Shown: positions 35,275-44,191, counted from the stretch's first letter. The stretch is 64,000 nucleotides of DNA from Flavobacteriales bacterium (GCA_022361195.1 JAKSBJ010000232.1:1-64000), one strand, 5' to 3'. The notes: generated from the sequence alone by a model not told the origin. Program-made: numbers and translations.

Positions 35275-37385
35275 TAATCTTCTTCTTTACGAATAAATGA
35301 ATTTTTAGGAAGATGGTAATAATATAAATCTCCTCCTCGCTCTAATTTTACGACGAATTCATTAATAGGTTCAATAGAAATATACGAAAAATTAAGAAGC
35401 GTATCACCCGCTGTTGTGAGCAATCCATAATTTGATCGACTCTTAGCTATAATCAAACTATCATTCAAAAATTTCAGCTCTTCAAAATAAGGTTCAACAA
35501 CATATTTCCCTCTTTTGTTAATCACTCCCCAAAGAGGTTCTTCTCCCGCAATTCCATAATCCCCTCTAAAGGATTTTGCCATGCTAAAACTATTTGGAAT
35601 TACCATTGCTCCCTTTGGTGTTAAATATCCCCAATGCATTCCTTTTTTAACAGCAATTAAATCACCATAATCCCCAAGATTTGATTGGTTTCGAGGATAA
35701 AGTTTTTTACCTGTAGTATCAATGAGGTTATAGGCATCATCCAATTTGATTTTAGCATAACCACTTCGGAATTTGGCCAGTTCTCTGAATTCATCATAAA
35801 CCGGAATCCATTCATTTAAAAGGACATTTCCTTTTGCATCAATATAATTAAACTCTCCTCCTCTTTCTACCAAAGCACGTTCATTATACATATTGCCTAT
35901 GTAATCGTAGTAAAAAGGCGCCAAAGTATCTCCTTGCAAATTAACCAGTCCCCAATTTCCTCTCAGTTTAGCTTTATAAATATCTTCTCTATAAGGACGA
36001 AGGTCTTCATATTTAAATGCCATGAAGGTTGTTCCAAATCGATCTATTAAACCGTAATAATCATTCTTGGCAACAATAGCTCGCCCATTTTCAAAATCAT
36101 AAGCATCTGTAAACTGAGCTTTAAGTCTCTCAATTCCTTTTTCATCAAAATATCCGTAGAGCTCTTCTTCATTCTGGAAATAGGCCAGTCCATCTTCTAA
36201 ATTCCCCAAATCTTCATAAACCGCTGGAATGGTGAACTCTCCATTTCTATTGATCATTCCGTATTTTTCACTCTGCTCAACAACAGCATGGCCTTCATTA
36301 AAATCAAGTGCATCATCAAAAGCCGGATCAATCGTAAATTTCCCCATTTTGTCGATGTAACCATATAGGTCCTCTCTTTTCACTACAGCTAGACCTTCGT
36401 AAAACCAATTTACCTCTTCAAACTCCAATGGAATAAAATAATTTTGCTCAAGATCTGTATATCCCCATTTGTCTCCTTCTTTGACTGGATAAAAGCTAAT
36501 ATTCGCCAATTCCAATTCCCTTTCAAGTTCATCTGTAAAAGGATAATCAGGAAAACGTCTTTTAAATTCTTCAAGGTTATCGACAGAATATCCTTTTTGT
36601 AAAAAAGCGTTGAATAACCGTCTCCATGCCAGTTCTACATTATGATTGGTTGGAAAATCCTGAATAAATCGTTCGTAAGCCTCAGCACTTTCTGCTCGGG
36701 TAGAAATTTTAAAGATTTTATCCTCGGCATCCGTTCGATAAGGACTTTCAGGATATTTATCCAAAAAATTAAGATAATCCACAAAATTATCAGAAGCGGT
36801 ATTTTCAACATATAACAGCTTATCGTAAGATGTTTTTGCAACCTTTGAGAACTCAGATTCAGGATAATCTTTCAAAAATTGCTCATAACCTTTCGATTTT
36901 CCTTCTGTCACTGCAATATCAAAAGCTATAGAATCTCTCTTATAAATGGCTTCACTTTTATTTTGACTCCAGGGATGTTCTTGAATAAAGTTGGTAAAAG
37001 AAGCAACTGTATTTTCTTCTTTCGTTCGATTATACATCAACTCCGAAATCAGGTTTCGCTGTTGAACAATTTGTAGACTATCAATGCCAAATTTCCTGTA
37101 TTTATCTTTCTTTTTTATTGAAAGTGACGAATATTGATCGACTGATCGTAAAATTTTTGAGAAAGCACTATCCAAATTTGAAAACGGATTATCGGTTCTC
37201 TGGTAGATAATACTTAGTCCATAAGAAGCTGCTACGGGATGTTTCTTTTCTGCTTTTTCAAAAAGTCGTTTTGCTTCGAAATAGTTGTATATATCAAGGG
37301 CTTGCATCCCTTTTTTCACCTTTCCACTAAAAGCCGATGCGACGAACAAGGTCGCGAAAAGCACTATTAAAATCCTAAACTTCAT
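35274..37385 (-). CDS. WG-repeat exported protein with N-terminal TPR-like region
   Basis: 703 residues. Signal peptide 1-19. The first half (about 25-295) has BamD-like tandem helical units with F-x-x-P-x-S motifs (FIQEHPWSQNKSEA, FLKDYPESEFSKVA, FLDKYPESPYRTDA, FIQDFPTNHNVELA). The second half (about 300-690) has a run of WG beta repeats: KWGYTDLEQNYFIPLEFEEV, LYGYIDKMGKFTIDPAFDDA, KYGMINRNGEFTIPAVYEDL, GNWGLVNLQGDTLAPF. WG repeats form beta-propeller-like surfaces of unknown ligand. It opens a four-gene operon. A -7 box sits 16 bases before the start. Confidence 0.85.
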   Translation of the reverse strand: MKFRILIVLFATLFVASAFSGKVKKGMQALDIYNYFEAKRLFEKAEKKHPVAASYGLSIIYQRTDNPFSNLDSAFSKILRSVDQYSSLSIKKKDKYRKFGIDSLQIVQQRNLISELMYNRTKEENTVASFTNFIQEHPWSQNKSEAIYKRDSIAFDIAVTEGKSKGYEQFLKDYPESEFSKVAKTSYDKLLYVENTASDNFVDYLNFLDKYPESPYRTDAEDKIFKISTRAESAEAYERFIQDFPTNHNVELAWRRLFNAFLQKGYSVDNLEEFKRRFPDYPFTDELERELELANISFYPVKEGDKWGYTDLEQNYFIPLEFEEVNWFYEGLAVVKREDLYGYIDKMGKFTIDPAFDDALDFNEGHAVVEQSEKYGMINRNGEFTIPAVYEDLGNLEDGLAYFQNEEELYGYFDEKGIERLKAQFTDAYDFENGRAIVAKNDYYGLIDRFGTTFMAFKYEDLRPYREDIYKAKLRGNWGLVNLQGDTLAPFYYDYIGNMYNERALVERGGEFNYIDAKGNVLLNEWIPVYDEFRELAKFRSGYAKIKLDDAYNLIDTTGKKLYPRNQSNLGDYGDLIAVKKGMHWGYLTPKGAMVIPNSFSMAKSFRGDYGIAGEEPLWGVINKRGKYVVEPYFEELKFLNDSLIIAKSRSNYGLLTTAGDTLLNFSYISIEPINEFVVKLERGGDLYYYHLPKNSFIRKEED

Positions 37386-37401
37386 TCTCCAATTACTACT
37401 G

Positions 37402-37409
37402 CAAAATTA
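37402..37409 (-). promoter_or_regulatory. -7 box for the WG-TonB operon
   Basis: TAATTTTG on the minus strand, 16 bases before the ATG at 37385. No clear -33 element. Confidence 0.5.
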
Positions 37410-37494
37410 ATCAAATCAATTCGCATGCCTACCTTACATTTTCACCTTCGTAAAATAAAATTAAAAATATAGTGTTATACATTTACGCTATTTT

Positions 37495-37502
37495 TAACTT
37501 TG
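37495..37502 (+). promoter_or_regulatory. -7 box for the lipid A acyltransferase gene
   Basis: TAACTTTG, 21 bases before the ATG at 37524. No clear -33 element. Confidence 0.5.
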
Positions 37503-37523
37503 CACCCAGTTTTTTGATTATGA

Positions 37524-38408
37524 ATGGTAAAAATCGCTGACCGAATACTGTTTTACTTATTCCTAAAACCCTTGTCTTACTTTCCTCTTGGAATCTTGTA
37601 TTTCTATGCGATGATAGTGAGCTTTCTGACCTATAGAGTAATTAGGTACAGACGTAAGGTGGTACATGGAAATCTAGTTCGAGCTTTTCCGGATAAATCC
37701 GCTGCGGAAATCCAAAAAATCGAACGGGATTTCTACAGGCATTTTATGGACTTTATTGCTGAGAGCATTAAAGCGGTTAGTATATCCAAAAAACAAGTCC
37801 TTAAGCGAACATCCATTAAAAATCCAGAATTGTTAGAGGAATTGGCCAAACAAAACCGCAGCGTTATTGTGGTTTGTGGACATTATAACAATTGGGAATT
37901 TTACGCATTGTCGTTACCAGAATTAGTTCCGTCTTACACTCCCTATTCAGTGTATCAGCCTCTTTCTAATCCGTTTTTTGATAAAATCTTATTCCGTTCA
38001 AGAACTCGATATGGAATGAACTTGATCAAGACTCGCGAAGTCATTCCATTCTTTAAAAACTCAACCCATCAGGAAAAGCTGGTAGTTATTGTTAATGATC
38101 AATCTCCTAGCAACAAAAAGAAAGCACATTGGAATACTTTCTTAAATCAAGAAACTGGTTGGAATATTGGGCCAGAGAAATTGGCTCAAAAATTTGACCA
38201 CGTTGTTTTATTTGGGCACTCAGAGCGTGTTAAAAGAGGGTATTACGAAGTAGAGTTTAAGTTGATTACTGAAGATCCTCCATCCATGCCTAAAGGAGAA
38301 ATTACAGATGTTTACAGTAAGATGCTAGAGGAATTAATCATTAGCGACCCTAAAAACTGGTTGTGGTCACATAAGCGTTGGAAGCACCAACGTCCGGACG
38401 GAGTGTAA
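37524..38408 (+). CDS. LpxL/HtrB-like lipid A late acyltransferase
   Basis: 294 residues. An N-terminal membrane helix lies at about 11-33. The family motif is VVHGNLVRAFPDKSAAEI, followed by FYRHFMDFIAESIK. The catalytic HxxxxE-type box is GHYNNWEFYAL (His and Glu). VVIVNDQSPSNKKKAHW resembles the second conserved block. Late acyltransferases transfer an acyl chain to the 2' or 3' acyl chain of lipid A at the inner membrane. The genes lpxK and lpxH lie in the same window, which supports an envelope-lipid role. Chain specificity unknown. Confidence 0.9.
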   Translation: MVKIADRILFYLFLKPLSYFPLGILYFYAMIVSFLTYRVIRYRRKVVHGNLVRAFPDKSAAEIQKIERDFYRHFMDFIAESIKAVSISKKQVLKRTSIKNPELLEELAKQNRSVIVVCGHYNNWEFYALSLPELVPSYTPYSVYQPLSNPFFDKILFRSRTRYGMNLIKTREVIPFFKNSTHQEKLVVIVNDQSPSNKKKAHWNTFLNQETGWNIGPEKLAQKFDHVVLFGHSERVKRGYYEVEFKLITEDPPSMPKGEITDVYSKMLEELIISDPKNWLWSHKRWKHQRPDGV

Positions 38409-38431
38409 AAAAATAGTTCTACCTTTCTTTT

Positions 38432-38764
38432 GTGAACTATCTCGTTGAAATATTCATTTCTTTATTTCTAATTTTTTTCATTGTTTATTCCTTAATCCGA
38501 CTGGCCTTTTGGAAAAAGAGTGATTTTGCTCTTTGGGGTTCTTTAGCCGCTCTTATATTGTTTGGCTTTGGAATATATTTAGTGTTCAAAAATAGTTTGA
38601 TTCTGGATTATGGAGAATTTGGTAAAAATGATCCTACCACAAACGAAATAGCCAATTTGACGAGTCAATGTGGACAATTGGATATCATCATATCAATTTC
38701 TTTTCTTTTGTTGATGATTGTTTTGTTGGTAATTGGATTGATTAGACGAAAAACAAGCGTTTAG
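38432..38764 (+). CDS. Small membrane protein with three helices
   Basis: 110 residues from GTG 38432, 23 bases after the acyltransferase stop. Three hydrophobic segments are visible: about 5-24 (VEIFISLFLIFFIVYSLIRL), about 35-52 and about 83-103 (LDIIISISFLLLMIVLLVIGL), each followed by basic residues. I do not recognise the family. It probably shares the acyltransferase transcript. Confidence 0.6.
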   Translation: MNYLVEIFISLFLIFFIVYSLIRLAFWKKSDFALWGSLAALILFGFGIYLVFKNSLILDYGEFGKNDPTTNEIANLTSQCGQLDIIISISFLLLMIVLLVIGLIRRKTSV

Positions 38765-38804
38765 TTACGTTTGGAAAAAAGCCTCCACATTTTTTTTCAC
38801 ATTG

Positions 38805-38834
38805 TTTGAGTCTGTCGAATAAGCATTAACTTTG
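38805..38834 (+). promoter_or_regulatory. Promoter immediately upstream of rarA
   Basis: TTTG (38805-38808), 18-base spacer, TAACTTTG (38827-38834). It ends 7 bases before the ATG, so the mRNA would have almost no leader. Confidence 0.65.
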
Positions 38835-38841
38835 CCTTAGC

Positions 38842-40116
38842 ATGAATCTTACACCACTAGCCGAACGAATGCGACCAAAGTCTTTGTCTGACTATATTGG
38901 ACAACAGCATATTGTTGGATCAAGTTCGGGACTGAGAAAAGCGGTTGAAAGTGGCAATATTCCAAGTATGATTTTCTGGGGACCTCCTGGAGTTGGTAAA
39001 ACAACTTTAGCACAAATCATTGCCAATACAGTTGACCGTCCCTTTCATTCCCTTTCAGCTATTAATTCAGGTGTAAAAGACATTCGGGAAATCATTCAAA
39101 AGGTGCAAAGTACTGGATTGTTTGGAAGTAAAAACGCCATCCTTTTCATTGATGAGATTCATCGATTCAGTAAATCACAGCAAGATTCCTTATTAGGAGC
39201 TGTTGAGAAGGGAATTATCACTTTAATTGGTGCAACTACCGAAAATCCTTCTTTTGAAGTTATTTCGGCCCTTTTATCACGTAGTCAGGTTTATGTTTTA
39301 AAGCATCACAGCCGCGAGGAACTAGATCAGTTAATGCAAAGAGCTTTAAAGGAAGATAAAGAATTGTCTTCTAAAAACATTGAGTTGGTGGAGACTGACG
39401 CCTTGCACAAAATTTCGGGAGGTGATGCTCGAAAATTGTTGAATGCACTGGAAATGGTTATTTCACAGAATGATTCAGCATCTTTGAAAATTACCAATAA
39501 AATGGTAAACGAGACCATCCAGGCTAACATTGCCACTTACGATAAGGATGGTGAACAGCATTATGATATTATCTCAGCCTTCATCAAGTCCATTCGGGGA
39601 AGTGACCCTAATGCAGCTGTTTATTGGCTGGCCAGAATGATTGAAGGAGGAGAAGATCCTAAGTTCATTGCCCGTCGAATTATTATTTCGGCATCTGAGG
39701 ATATTGGACTAGCTAATCCAAACGCACTAATCATTGCCAATGCTGCTTTTGATGCTATTGCCAAAATTGGTTGGCCCGAAGGACGATTGGTTCTCTCTCA
39801 AGCGGTTATTTATTTGGCAACATCTCCCAAAGGAAATGCTTCGTACATGGCCATTGGACGAGCTCAAAAGGTAGTTAAGGAAACAGGGAATTTACCAGTC
39901 CCACTTCATTTAAGAAACGCCCCTACTACCCTTATGAAAGATTTGGGATATGGGGAAAATTATAAATACTCGCACGATGGTGCGAACAATTTTGTTGCTC
40001 AAGAGTTTTTCCCTGAAGAACTAAGTGGGACCAACTTTTACGATGCAGGATCGAGCAAGAGAGAAAAAGATATCAAAGAAACCATCAAAAACCTCTGGGG
40101 AGATAAGTATGAGTAG
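38842..40116 (+). CDS. rarA: Replication-associated recombination protein A, AAA+ ATPase
   Basis: 424 residues. Walker A GPPGVGKTT near residue 47 and Walker B ILFIDEIHRFSKSQQD; sensor 1 LIGATTENPSFEV; RarA core ALLSRSQVYVLK and GGDARKLLNALEM; the tetramerisation C-terminal domain starts near YDKDGEQHYDIISAFIKSIRGSDPNAA. RarA (MgsA) acts at stalled replication forks, interacting with SSB. The 3' end overlaps menA by 8 bases (ATGAGTAG), so the two are coupled. Confidence 0.96.
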   Translation: MNLTPLAERMRPKSLSDYIGQQHIVGSSSGLRKAVESGNIPSMIFWGPPGVGKTTLAQIIANTVDRPFHSLSAINSGVKDIREIIQKVQSTGLFGSKNAILFIDEIHRFSKSQQDSLLGAVEKGIITLIGATTENPSFEVISALLSRSQVYVLKHHSREELDQLMQRALKEDKELSSKNIELVETDALHKISGGDARKLLNALEMVISQNDSASLKITNKMVNETIQANIATYDKDGEQHYDIISAFIKSIRGSDPNAAVYWLARMIEGGEDPKFIARRIIISASEDIGLANPNALIIANAAFDAIAKIGWPEGRLVLSQAVIYLATSPKGNASYMAIGRAQKVVKETGNLPVPLHLRNAPTTLMKDLGYGENYKYSHDGANNFVAQEFFPEELSGTNFYDAGSSKREKDIKETIKNLWGDKYE

Positions 40117-41056
40117 TTTTGGTTCCTGGGTTAAAGCAGCACGTCTTAGGACGCTTCCACTATCGTTTAGTGTTATTTTAGTGGGAAACTTTAGTGTTTA
40201 CAACTATATAGGTATAAAAGAGGGCGAACTGGTCCTTCCACCCAAGGAATTTAACTGGGGAGTTTTGGGATTGGCACTTTTAACTACTTTATTTCTTCAA
40301 ATCCTTTCCAATTTCGCTAACGATTACGGTGATGCTAAAAAAGGAGCTGATAATGCTGAAAGAGTTGGTCCGGACAGAGCCATTCAAAGTGGTGAAATAA
40401 GCAGCAAAGCCATGTTTAGAGCCATTGTTTTATTTGGTGTTTTATCGTTTATATCAGGATTATCGCTTTTACTAGTGGCTTTTGGAAGTTCGCTAAACTG
40501 GACCTTGATTGGTTTTATACTCCTAGGACTTGCTGCTATTGCTGCAGCAATTAAGTACACCATGGGAAAAGGCGCTTATGGTTATTCGGCCATGGGAGAT
40601 CTTTTTGTCTTTATCTTTTTTGGATTGGTGGGCGTAATGGGAAGTGCATTTGTTCAGGCCGGGGAATTCGTTTGGTATACCATCTTTCCGGCTATGATTA
40701 TAGGCTGTTTTAGTGTTGCCGTTTTAAATCTCAATAATATGAGAGATATCGTCAACGACAAAGCGGTTGGAAAAACGACATTAGCCGTTCTTTTAGGTTC
40801 AAAAGGAGCAAAAGTATATCACTACATTCTTTTTGTTCTGGCCTATGGTTCGTTGAGTGTTTTAATTATTTGGGGAAAGGAGAGTTTTCAATTATTAGGC
40901 CTTTTGAGTATTCCAGTGATTATTCTCCACTTTACTCACCTCATAAAGGTGAGTAAAGTAAAAACACCAAAAGAGTTTGACCCAATGCTCAAAGTAATTG
41001 CCTTAAGTACCTTTGTTTTTTCCATTATTTTTAGTTGTACTTTGTATTTTGCTTGA
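40109..41056 (+). CDS. menA: 1,4-dihydroxy-2-naphthoate polyprenyltransferase
   Basis: 315 residues from ATG 40109; an upstream extension to 40025 would overlap rarA by about 90 bases and is not needed. The UbiA-family membrane enzyme shows about eight helices. The first Asp motif is NFANDYGDAKKGADNAERVGPDR (NDxxD type) and the second is NLNNMRDIVNDKAVGKTTLAVLLG. MenA attaches the isoprenoid tail to DHNA in menaquinone synthesis at the inner membrane. It is coupled to rarA, with trmD 30 bases downstream. Confidence 0.93.
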   Translation: MSSFGSWVKAARLRTLPLSFSVILVGNFSVYNYIGIKEGELVLPPKEFNWGVLGLALLTTLFLQILSNFANDYGDAKKGADNAERVGPDRAIQSGEISSKAMFRAIVLFGVLSFISGLSLLLVAFGSSLNWTLIGFILLGLAAIAAAIKYTMGKGAYGYSAMGDLFVFIFFGLVGVMGSAFVQAGEFVWYTIFPAMIIGCFSVAVLNLNNMRDIVNDKAVGKTTLAVLLGSKGAKVYHYILFVLAYGSLSVLIIWGKESFQLLGLLSIPVIILHFTHLIKVSKVKTPKEFDPMLKVIALSTFVFSIIFSCTLYFA

Positions 41057-41086
41057 TAAAGCAGAACGATTTATATATTCATCCCA

Positions 41087-41764
41087 ATGCGCATTGACAT
41101 TCTTACCATATTACCTAAATTACTTGAAGGTCCACTGCATGATTCTATCATGAAACGGGCTCAGGAAAAGGGATTGGCCGAAATTAACATTCATAACCTA
41201 AGGGATTACTCTACGCATCGTCAAAAAAGTTGTGATGATTATCAATATGGAGGTGGAGCTGGTATGGTAATGACCATTCAACCCATTGCTGACTGTATTG
41301 AAAAGCTCAAATCAGAGCGGGAGTACGATGAGATCATTTACATGAGTCCGGATGGAGAATTATTAACGCAGACTATTTGTAATCATTTTTCCTCTTATCA
41401 AAATATTATGATTTTGTGCGGACACTATAAAGGGGTTGATCAAAGGGTGAGGGATTTATTCATCACAAAAGAAATTTCCATTGGTTCTTACGTTCTTTCT
41501 GGAGGAGAATTAGGCGCTGCAGTTTTAACAGATGCCATTGTTCGTTTAATTCCGGGAGTATTAAATAATGAAACCTCTGCCCTATCCGACTCTTTTCAGG
41601 ATGACTTATTAGCACCTCCTGTTTATACAAGACCCGAGGACTATAAAGGTCATAAAGTTCCAGAGGTTTTACTATCTGGACATGCTGCCAAAATTGAAGA
41701 ATGGCGAAATGAACAAAGCCTTAAAATCACACAGGAAAAGCGTCCCGATTTATTGGATGAATAG
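41087..41764 (+). CDS. trmD: tRNA (guanine-N1-)-methyltransferase
   Basis: 225 residues. It starts [16 protein letters not shown]. The catalytic and SAM-binding trefoil knot region contains [37 protein letters not shown] and [37 protein letters not shown] near the end is highly conserved. TrmD makes m1G37 in tRNA and keeps the reading frame. It usually sits in the rpsP-rimM-trmD-rplS operon, but here it is with rarA and menA. Confidence 0.97.
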   Translation: MRIDILTILPKLLEGPLHDSIMKRAQEKGLAEINIHNLRDYSTHRQKSCDDYQYGGGAGMVMTIQPIADCIEKLKSEREYDEIIYMSPDGELLTQTICNHFSSYQNIMILCGHYKGVDQRVRDLFITKEISIGSYVLSGGELGAAVLTDAIVRLIPGVLNNETSALSDSFQDDLLAPPVYTRPEDYKGHKVPEVLLSGHAAKIEEWRNEQSLKITQEKRPDLLDE

Positions 41765-41766
41765 TT

Positions 41767-42177
41767 TTAATGAAACGTAATGGGTAAAATATAACGTACC
41801 CGTACCTTCTTGCCTTTGTTTACTCCAGGACGCCAATCCGGCATCATTTTTACAAGTCGAATGGCTTCCTTATTCAGTTTTTCATATTTTCCCATACGAA
41901 TAGATACATCAGAAATAGAACCATCCTTTTCCACCACAAACTGCACATAAACCTTACCACTCAAATCTTTAGCATCGGCTGGTTTTTTAAGGTTTTGTTT
42001 GATAAAAAGGTCCATTGCATCCGGTCCTCCAGGAAATTGTGGCATAATTTCGGGATAATCGTAAATCATTCCCTTTTTGGTGCTTTGTGTAGAATCTGGA
42101 GGATTGTCCATTGTTTCAAACGAAAACGACAGTGATGAAAATGCCATAAGCACCATGAGCAAAATTCCCTTATTCAT
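41767..42177 (-). CDS. TonB C-terminal-domain protein with signal peptide
   Basis: 136 residues. The signal peptide is MNKGILLMVLMAFSSLSFSFE. The C-terminal domain is of the energy-transducer TonB type: PEIMPQFPGGPDAMDLFIKQNL, KVYVQFVVEKDGSISDVSIR and RLVKMMPDWRPG-like GVNKGKKVRVRYILPITFH. There is no long membrane anchor other than the signal peptide. Such short TonB_C proteins are common in Bacteroidota and may act in outer-membrane transport. Its 3' end is 2 bases from the convergent trmD, with no terminator visible. Confidence 0.8.
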   Translation of the reverse strand: MNKGILLMVLMAFSSLSFSFETMDNPPDSTQSTKKGMIYDYPEIMPQFPGGPDAMDLFIKQNLKKPADAKDLSGKVYVQFVVEKDGSISDVSIRMGKYEKLNKEAIRLVKMMPDWRPGVNKGKKVRVRYILPITFH

Positions 42178-42306
42178 AATTCGATATTGAGTTTAAATGG
42201 TTGGACAAGTGATTTACTAATTTACGATATTTTCAAATTGAAAGTGATGCAGAGCCCAAAAAGATCAGTTTCATTGATCTAATCTACTGAATGGCTGATG
42301 TAACAG

Positions 42307-42338
42307 TTTGCCTTCTTTCAAAAAACTCGTTAAATTTG
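42307..42338 (+). promoter_or_regulatory. Promoter for the lipoprotein at 42365
   Basis: TTTG (42307-42310), 20-base spacer, TAAATTTG (42331-42338): full match to the Bacteroidota consensus. Confidence 0.75.
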
Positions 42339-42364
42339 GTTATCGTGCTTATTTCTGAAAAATT

Positions 42365-43015
42365 ATGAAACCATTCTATTCTCACTTAGCCTTCCCGCTT
42401 CTATTAATTAGTTTTTTTACCTTCTCTTGTAAGAAAGGAGAAATCACCTATGACTTTGAAGGAAAGGTAACAGAAACCGCTGCAGGTGGCAATGTATCAG
42501 GAGCTGATATTGAAATTCATCAGGTTGTTTTTAGTCAATCTGTTTCTAATACCAATTTTCAAAAAGCTGGAGAAACAACAACTGATGCTAATGGATTCTA
42601 CAATATTTCAATTGCTCGAGAAAAAGTAACCGATTTTAAAATTGATATTACAAAGGATGGTTATTTTGACCAGCAATTGGAATTCACCTCCAAAGAAGTT
42701 TCAACAGAAGAGAGTAATGTATTTAACGTAAGTATGGATGCTGAAGCTTGGGTTAGATTGGATGTTAAAAATGTTGGACCAATGCCAGGTGATGAACTTA
42801 CCATGGTACTTTCGGAGTTTAGAGAAGGTTGTGTTGGCTGCGCAACCAATGGCCATCATTCATTAGTAGAAGATATTGATACAACCTTCCTTTTTAAGAC
42901 AACCGCTGGCCGATACGCCTACTTTAGCTTTAAAGATGAAGTATGGAACAATCTAACAAAAGATTCTCTTTTCACCATTGCTTCGGATACCGTTTTTTAC
43001 GAATTCAACTACTAA
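42365..43015 (+). CDS. Lipoprotein with carboxypeptidase-regulatory-like domain
   Basis: 216 residues. A lipobox LLISFFTFSCKKGE gives lipidation at Cys20. The domain at about 26-110 (YDFEGKVTETAAGGNVSGADIEI, TTTDANGFYNISIAREKV) is a transthyretin-like beta-sandwich. FREGCVGCATNGHH near residue 160 contributes a CxxC. It is a surface or periplasmic lipoprotein of unknown function, with a consensus promoter and convergent overlap of 11 bases with the gene at 43005. Confidence 0.7.
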   Translation: MKPFYSHLAFPLLLISFFTFSCKKGEITYDFEGKVTETAAGGNVSGADIEIHQVVFSQSVSNTNFQKAGETTTDANGFYNISIAREKVTDFKIDITKDGYFDQQLEFTSKEVSTEESNVFNVSMDAEAWVRLDVKNVGPMPGDELTMVLSEFREGCVGCATNGHHSLVEDIDTTFLFKTTAGRYAYFSFKDEVWNNLTKDSLFTIASDTVFYEFNY

Positions 43016-43379
43016 GAAGTCCTTTTCTCAGTTCCCATTTTCTGAGCACATAAAAAATAACTCCCCCAATAAAGTACATTAAAGCATCCACCGGATCAGC
43101 AGTGTACATAATAGACTTTTGAGGTAAATAGTATTCAAAGTAGAGTGCATAAAATGTACACATGCCCAATATGTGCCAAATACTCAATTCCAGCTGAGCA
43201 TCTCTTTTTATTTTTCGGACTAGAAACAAGCCTAGTGTAAGAATGATTGGCAAACACAGTAAATCATTTAAATGATGTTGAATAAATGATGGTAAAGCAA
43301 TATTTTGATATTGCAGATACTTTACTGTTAAATAGCTGAACGTAAAGAGAAGAAAATATGGTTTTGTAAGTAGCTTCAT
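43005..43379 (-). CDS. Small integral membrane protein, function unknown
   Basis: 124 residues from ATG 43379. Four hydrophobic segments: PYFLLFTFSYLTVKYL, LNDLLCLPIILTLGLFLV, SIWHILGMCTFYALYFEYYL and ALMYFIGGVIFYVL. The last three with the HHLNDLL and YTADPVDALMYFIGG blocks resemble a small Bacteroidota membrane family sometimes labelled as a citrate-transporter-like protein. No role can be assigned. Its start overlaps the stop of the zinc-ribbon gene by 4 bases (ATGA). Confidence 0.65.
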   Translation of the reverse strand: MKLLTKPYFLLFTFSYLTVKYLQYQNIALPSFIQHHLNDLLCLPIILTLGLFLVRKIKRDAQLELSIWHILGMCTFYALYFEYYLPQKSIMYTADPVDALMYFIGGVIFYVLRKWELRKGLLSS

Positions 43380-43666
43380 CCGTTTGCCATAGCAACCAAC
43401 CAAGCCATAAAGGCACCAAATGCACCTAACAGGATTGAAATAGAATAAAGAATTTTATACCCTATTCTAACAGCTAAGAAACGATGATTTCTCATTCGCT
43501 CCAGGAGTAACTCAAACTTATCCTTTTCTCTTTCCTCCTCTGCTTTAATTTTTGCCTTTTCCTTTTCTTGCATGACATCCTCATAGCGCATGAGGTTACC
43601 ACAATTTGTACAATGCTTTTCGTCCTTGTTCCAGGTTTGGCATTTCAAACATTTACGTTCAATCAT
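43376..43666 (-). CDS. Zinc-ribbon membrane protein, function unknown
   Basis: 96 residues from ATG 43666. The frame is open to 43717, but that extension runs into the csp terminator. CLKCQTWNKDEKHCTNCGN is a four-Cys zinc ribbon (CxxC-x9-CxxC). A charged coiled coil follows (EKEKAKIKAEEEREKDKFELLLERM), then one membrane helix (about 72-92, ILYSISILLGAFGAFMAWLVAM). Coupled to the next gene by an ATGA overlap, so the two products probably act together. Confidence 0.75.
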   Translation of the reverse strand: MIERKCLKCQTWNKDEKHCTNCGNLMRYEDVMQEKEKAKIKAEEEREKDKFELLLERMRNHRFLAVRIGYKILYSISILLGAFGAFMAWLVAMANG

Positions 43667-43685
43667 AGTTTTGAAAATAAAAAAA

Positions 43686-43711
43686 CCCCTTGAACAACTT
43701 TGCTCAAGGGG
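43686..43711 (-). terminator. Terminator after the cold-shock gene
   Basis: CCCCTTGA (43686-43693) and TCAAGGGG (43704-43711). Read on the minus strand the stem is followed by TTTTTTTATTTT. Confidence 0.88.
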
Positions 43712-43740
43712 TGTCAAATCAAATTTATGATAGTAGACGC

Positions 43741-43932
43741 TTAGGCCAACTTAACATTAACCGCGTTTAGTCCCTTTTTCCCTTCTTGAAGTTCAAAAGT
43801 TACTTCGTCGTTTTCTCTGATTTCATCAATTAAACCAGAAATATGAACAAAATGCTCTTTTCCTGATTCATCGTCAATAATAAACCCAAAACCTTTGGTT
43901 TCATTAAAGAACTTTACTTTTCCTTTACTCAT
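43741..43932 (-). CDS. Cold-shock domain protein (CspA family)
   Basis: 63 residues, a bare cold-shock domain. GKVKFFNETKGFGFIID contains RNP1 (KGFGFI) and HFVHIS is RNP2. It binds single-stranded RNA and DNA and acts as an RNA chaperone. A -7 box sits 19 bases before the start, and a terminator follows, so it is monocistronic. The short 5' leader gives little room for the long cold-responsive leader known from E. coli cspA, unless a second promoter lies further upstream. Confidence 0.95.
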   Translation of the reverse strand: MSKGKVKFFNETKGFGFIIDDESGKEHFVHISGLIDEIRENDEVTFELQEGKKGLNAVNVKLA

Positions 43933-43951
43933 AATTGTAATCGTATTTAAT

Positions 43952-43959
43952 CAAATGTA
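43952..43959 (-). promoter_or_regulatory. -7 box for the cold-shock gene
   Basis: TACATTTG on the minus strand, exact TAnnTTTG, 19 bases before the ATG. No clear -33 element. Confidence 0.45.
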
Positions 43960-44190
43960 GGCATAAAAGATCATATACACATTATTTCACACTTTTCTAT
44001 AAATAAATACTTTTCCCAACGTATTAGAAATCCCCCCTTCTTTCCCCAAAGCGATGTTATTCAAAATTGCAAAGAACAGATACTAATTGCTTATTCTAAA
44101 GCAGTAGGGTTTTGTTTCTCGAAAGGTAGAAAGTCAGTGGAAATAAAAGGGATAGAATTCAATAAACAAATGAAAAAACTCAACAAAAAA
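43960..44190. other. Noncoding AT-rich stretch
   Basis: No gene with a start codon is supported. On the plus strand one frame is open for about 79 codons ending at a stop near 44190, but it has no usable start before ATG 44170. Nothing else is seen. Confidence 0.3.
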
Positions 44191-44191
44191 T

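Noticed and set aside
43951-44190. Plus-strand open frame of about 79 codons with protein-like C-terminus
   Set aside because: There is no start codon before an internal ATG at 44170 and no promoter on this strand; it might be a remnant but is not supported.
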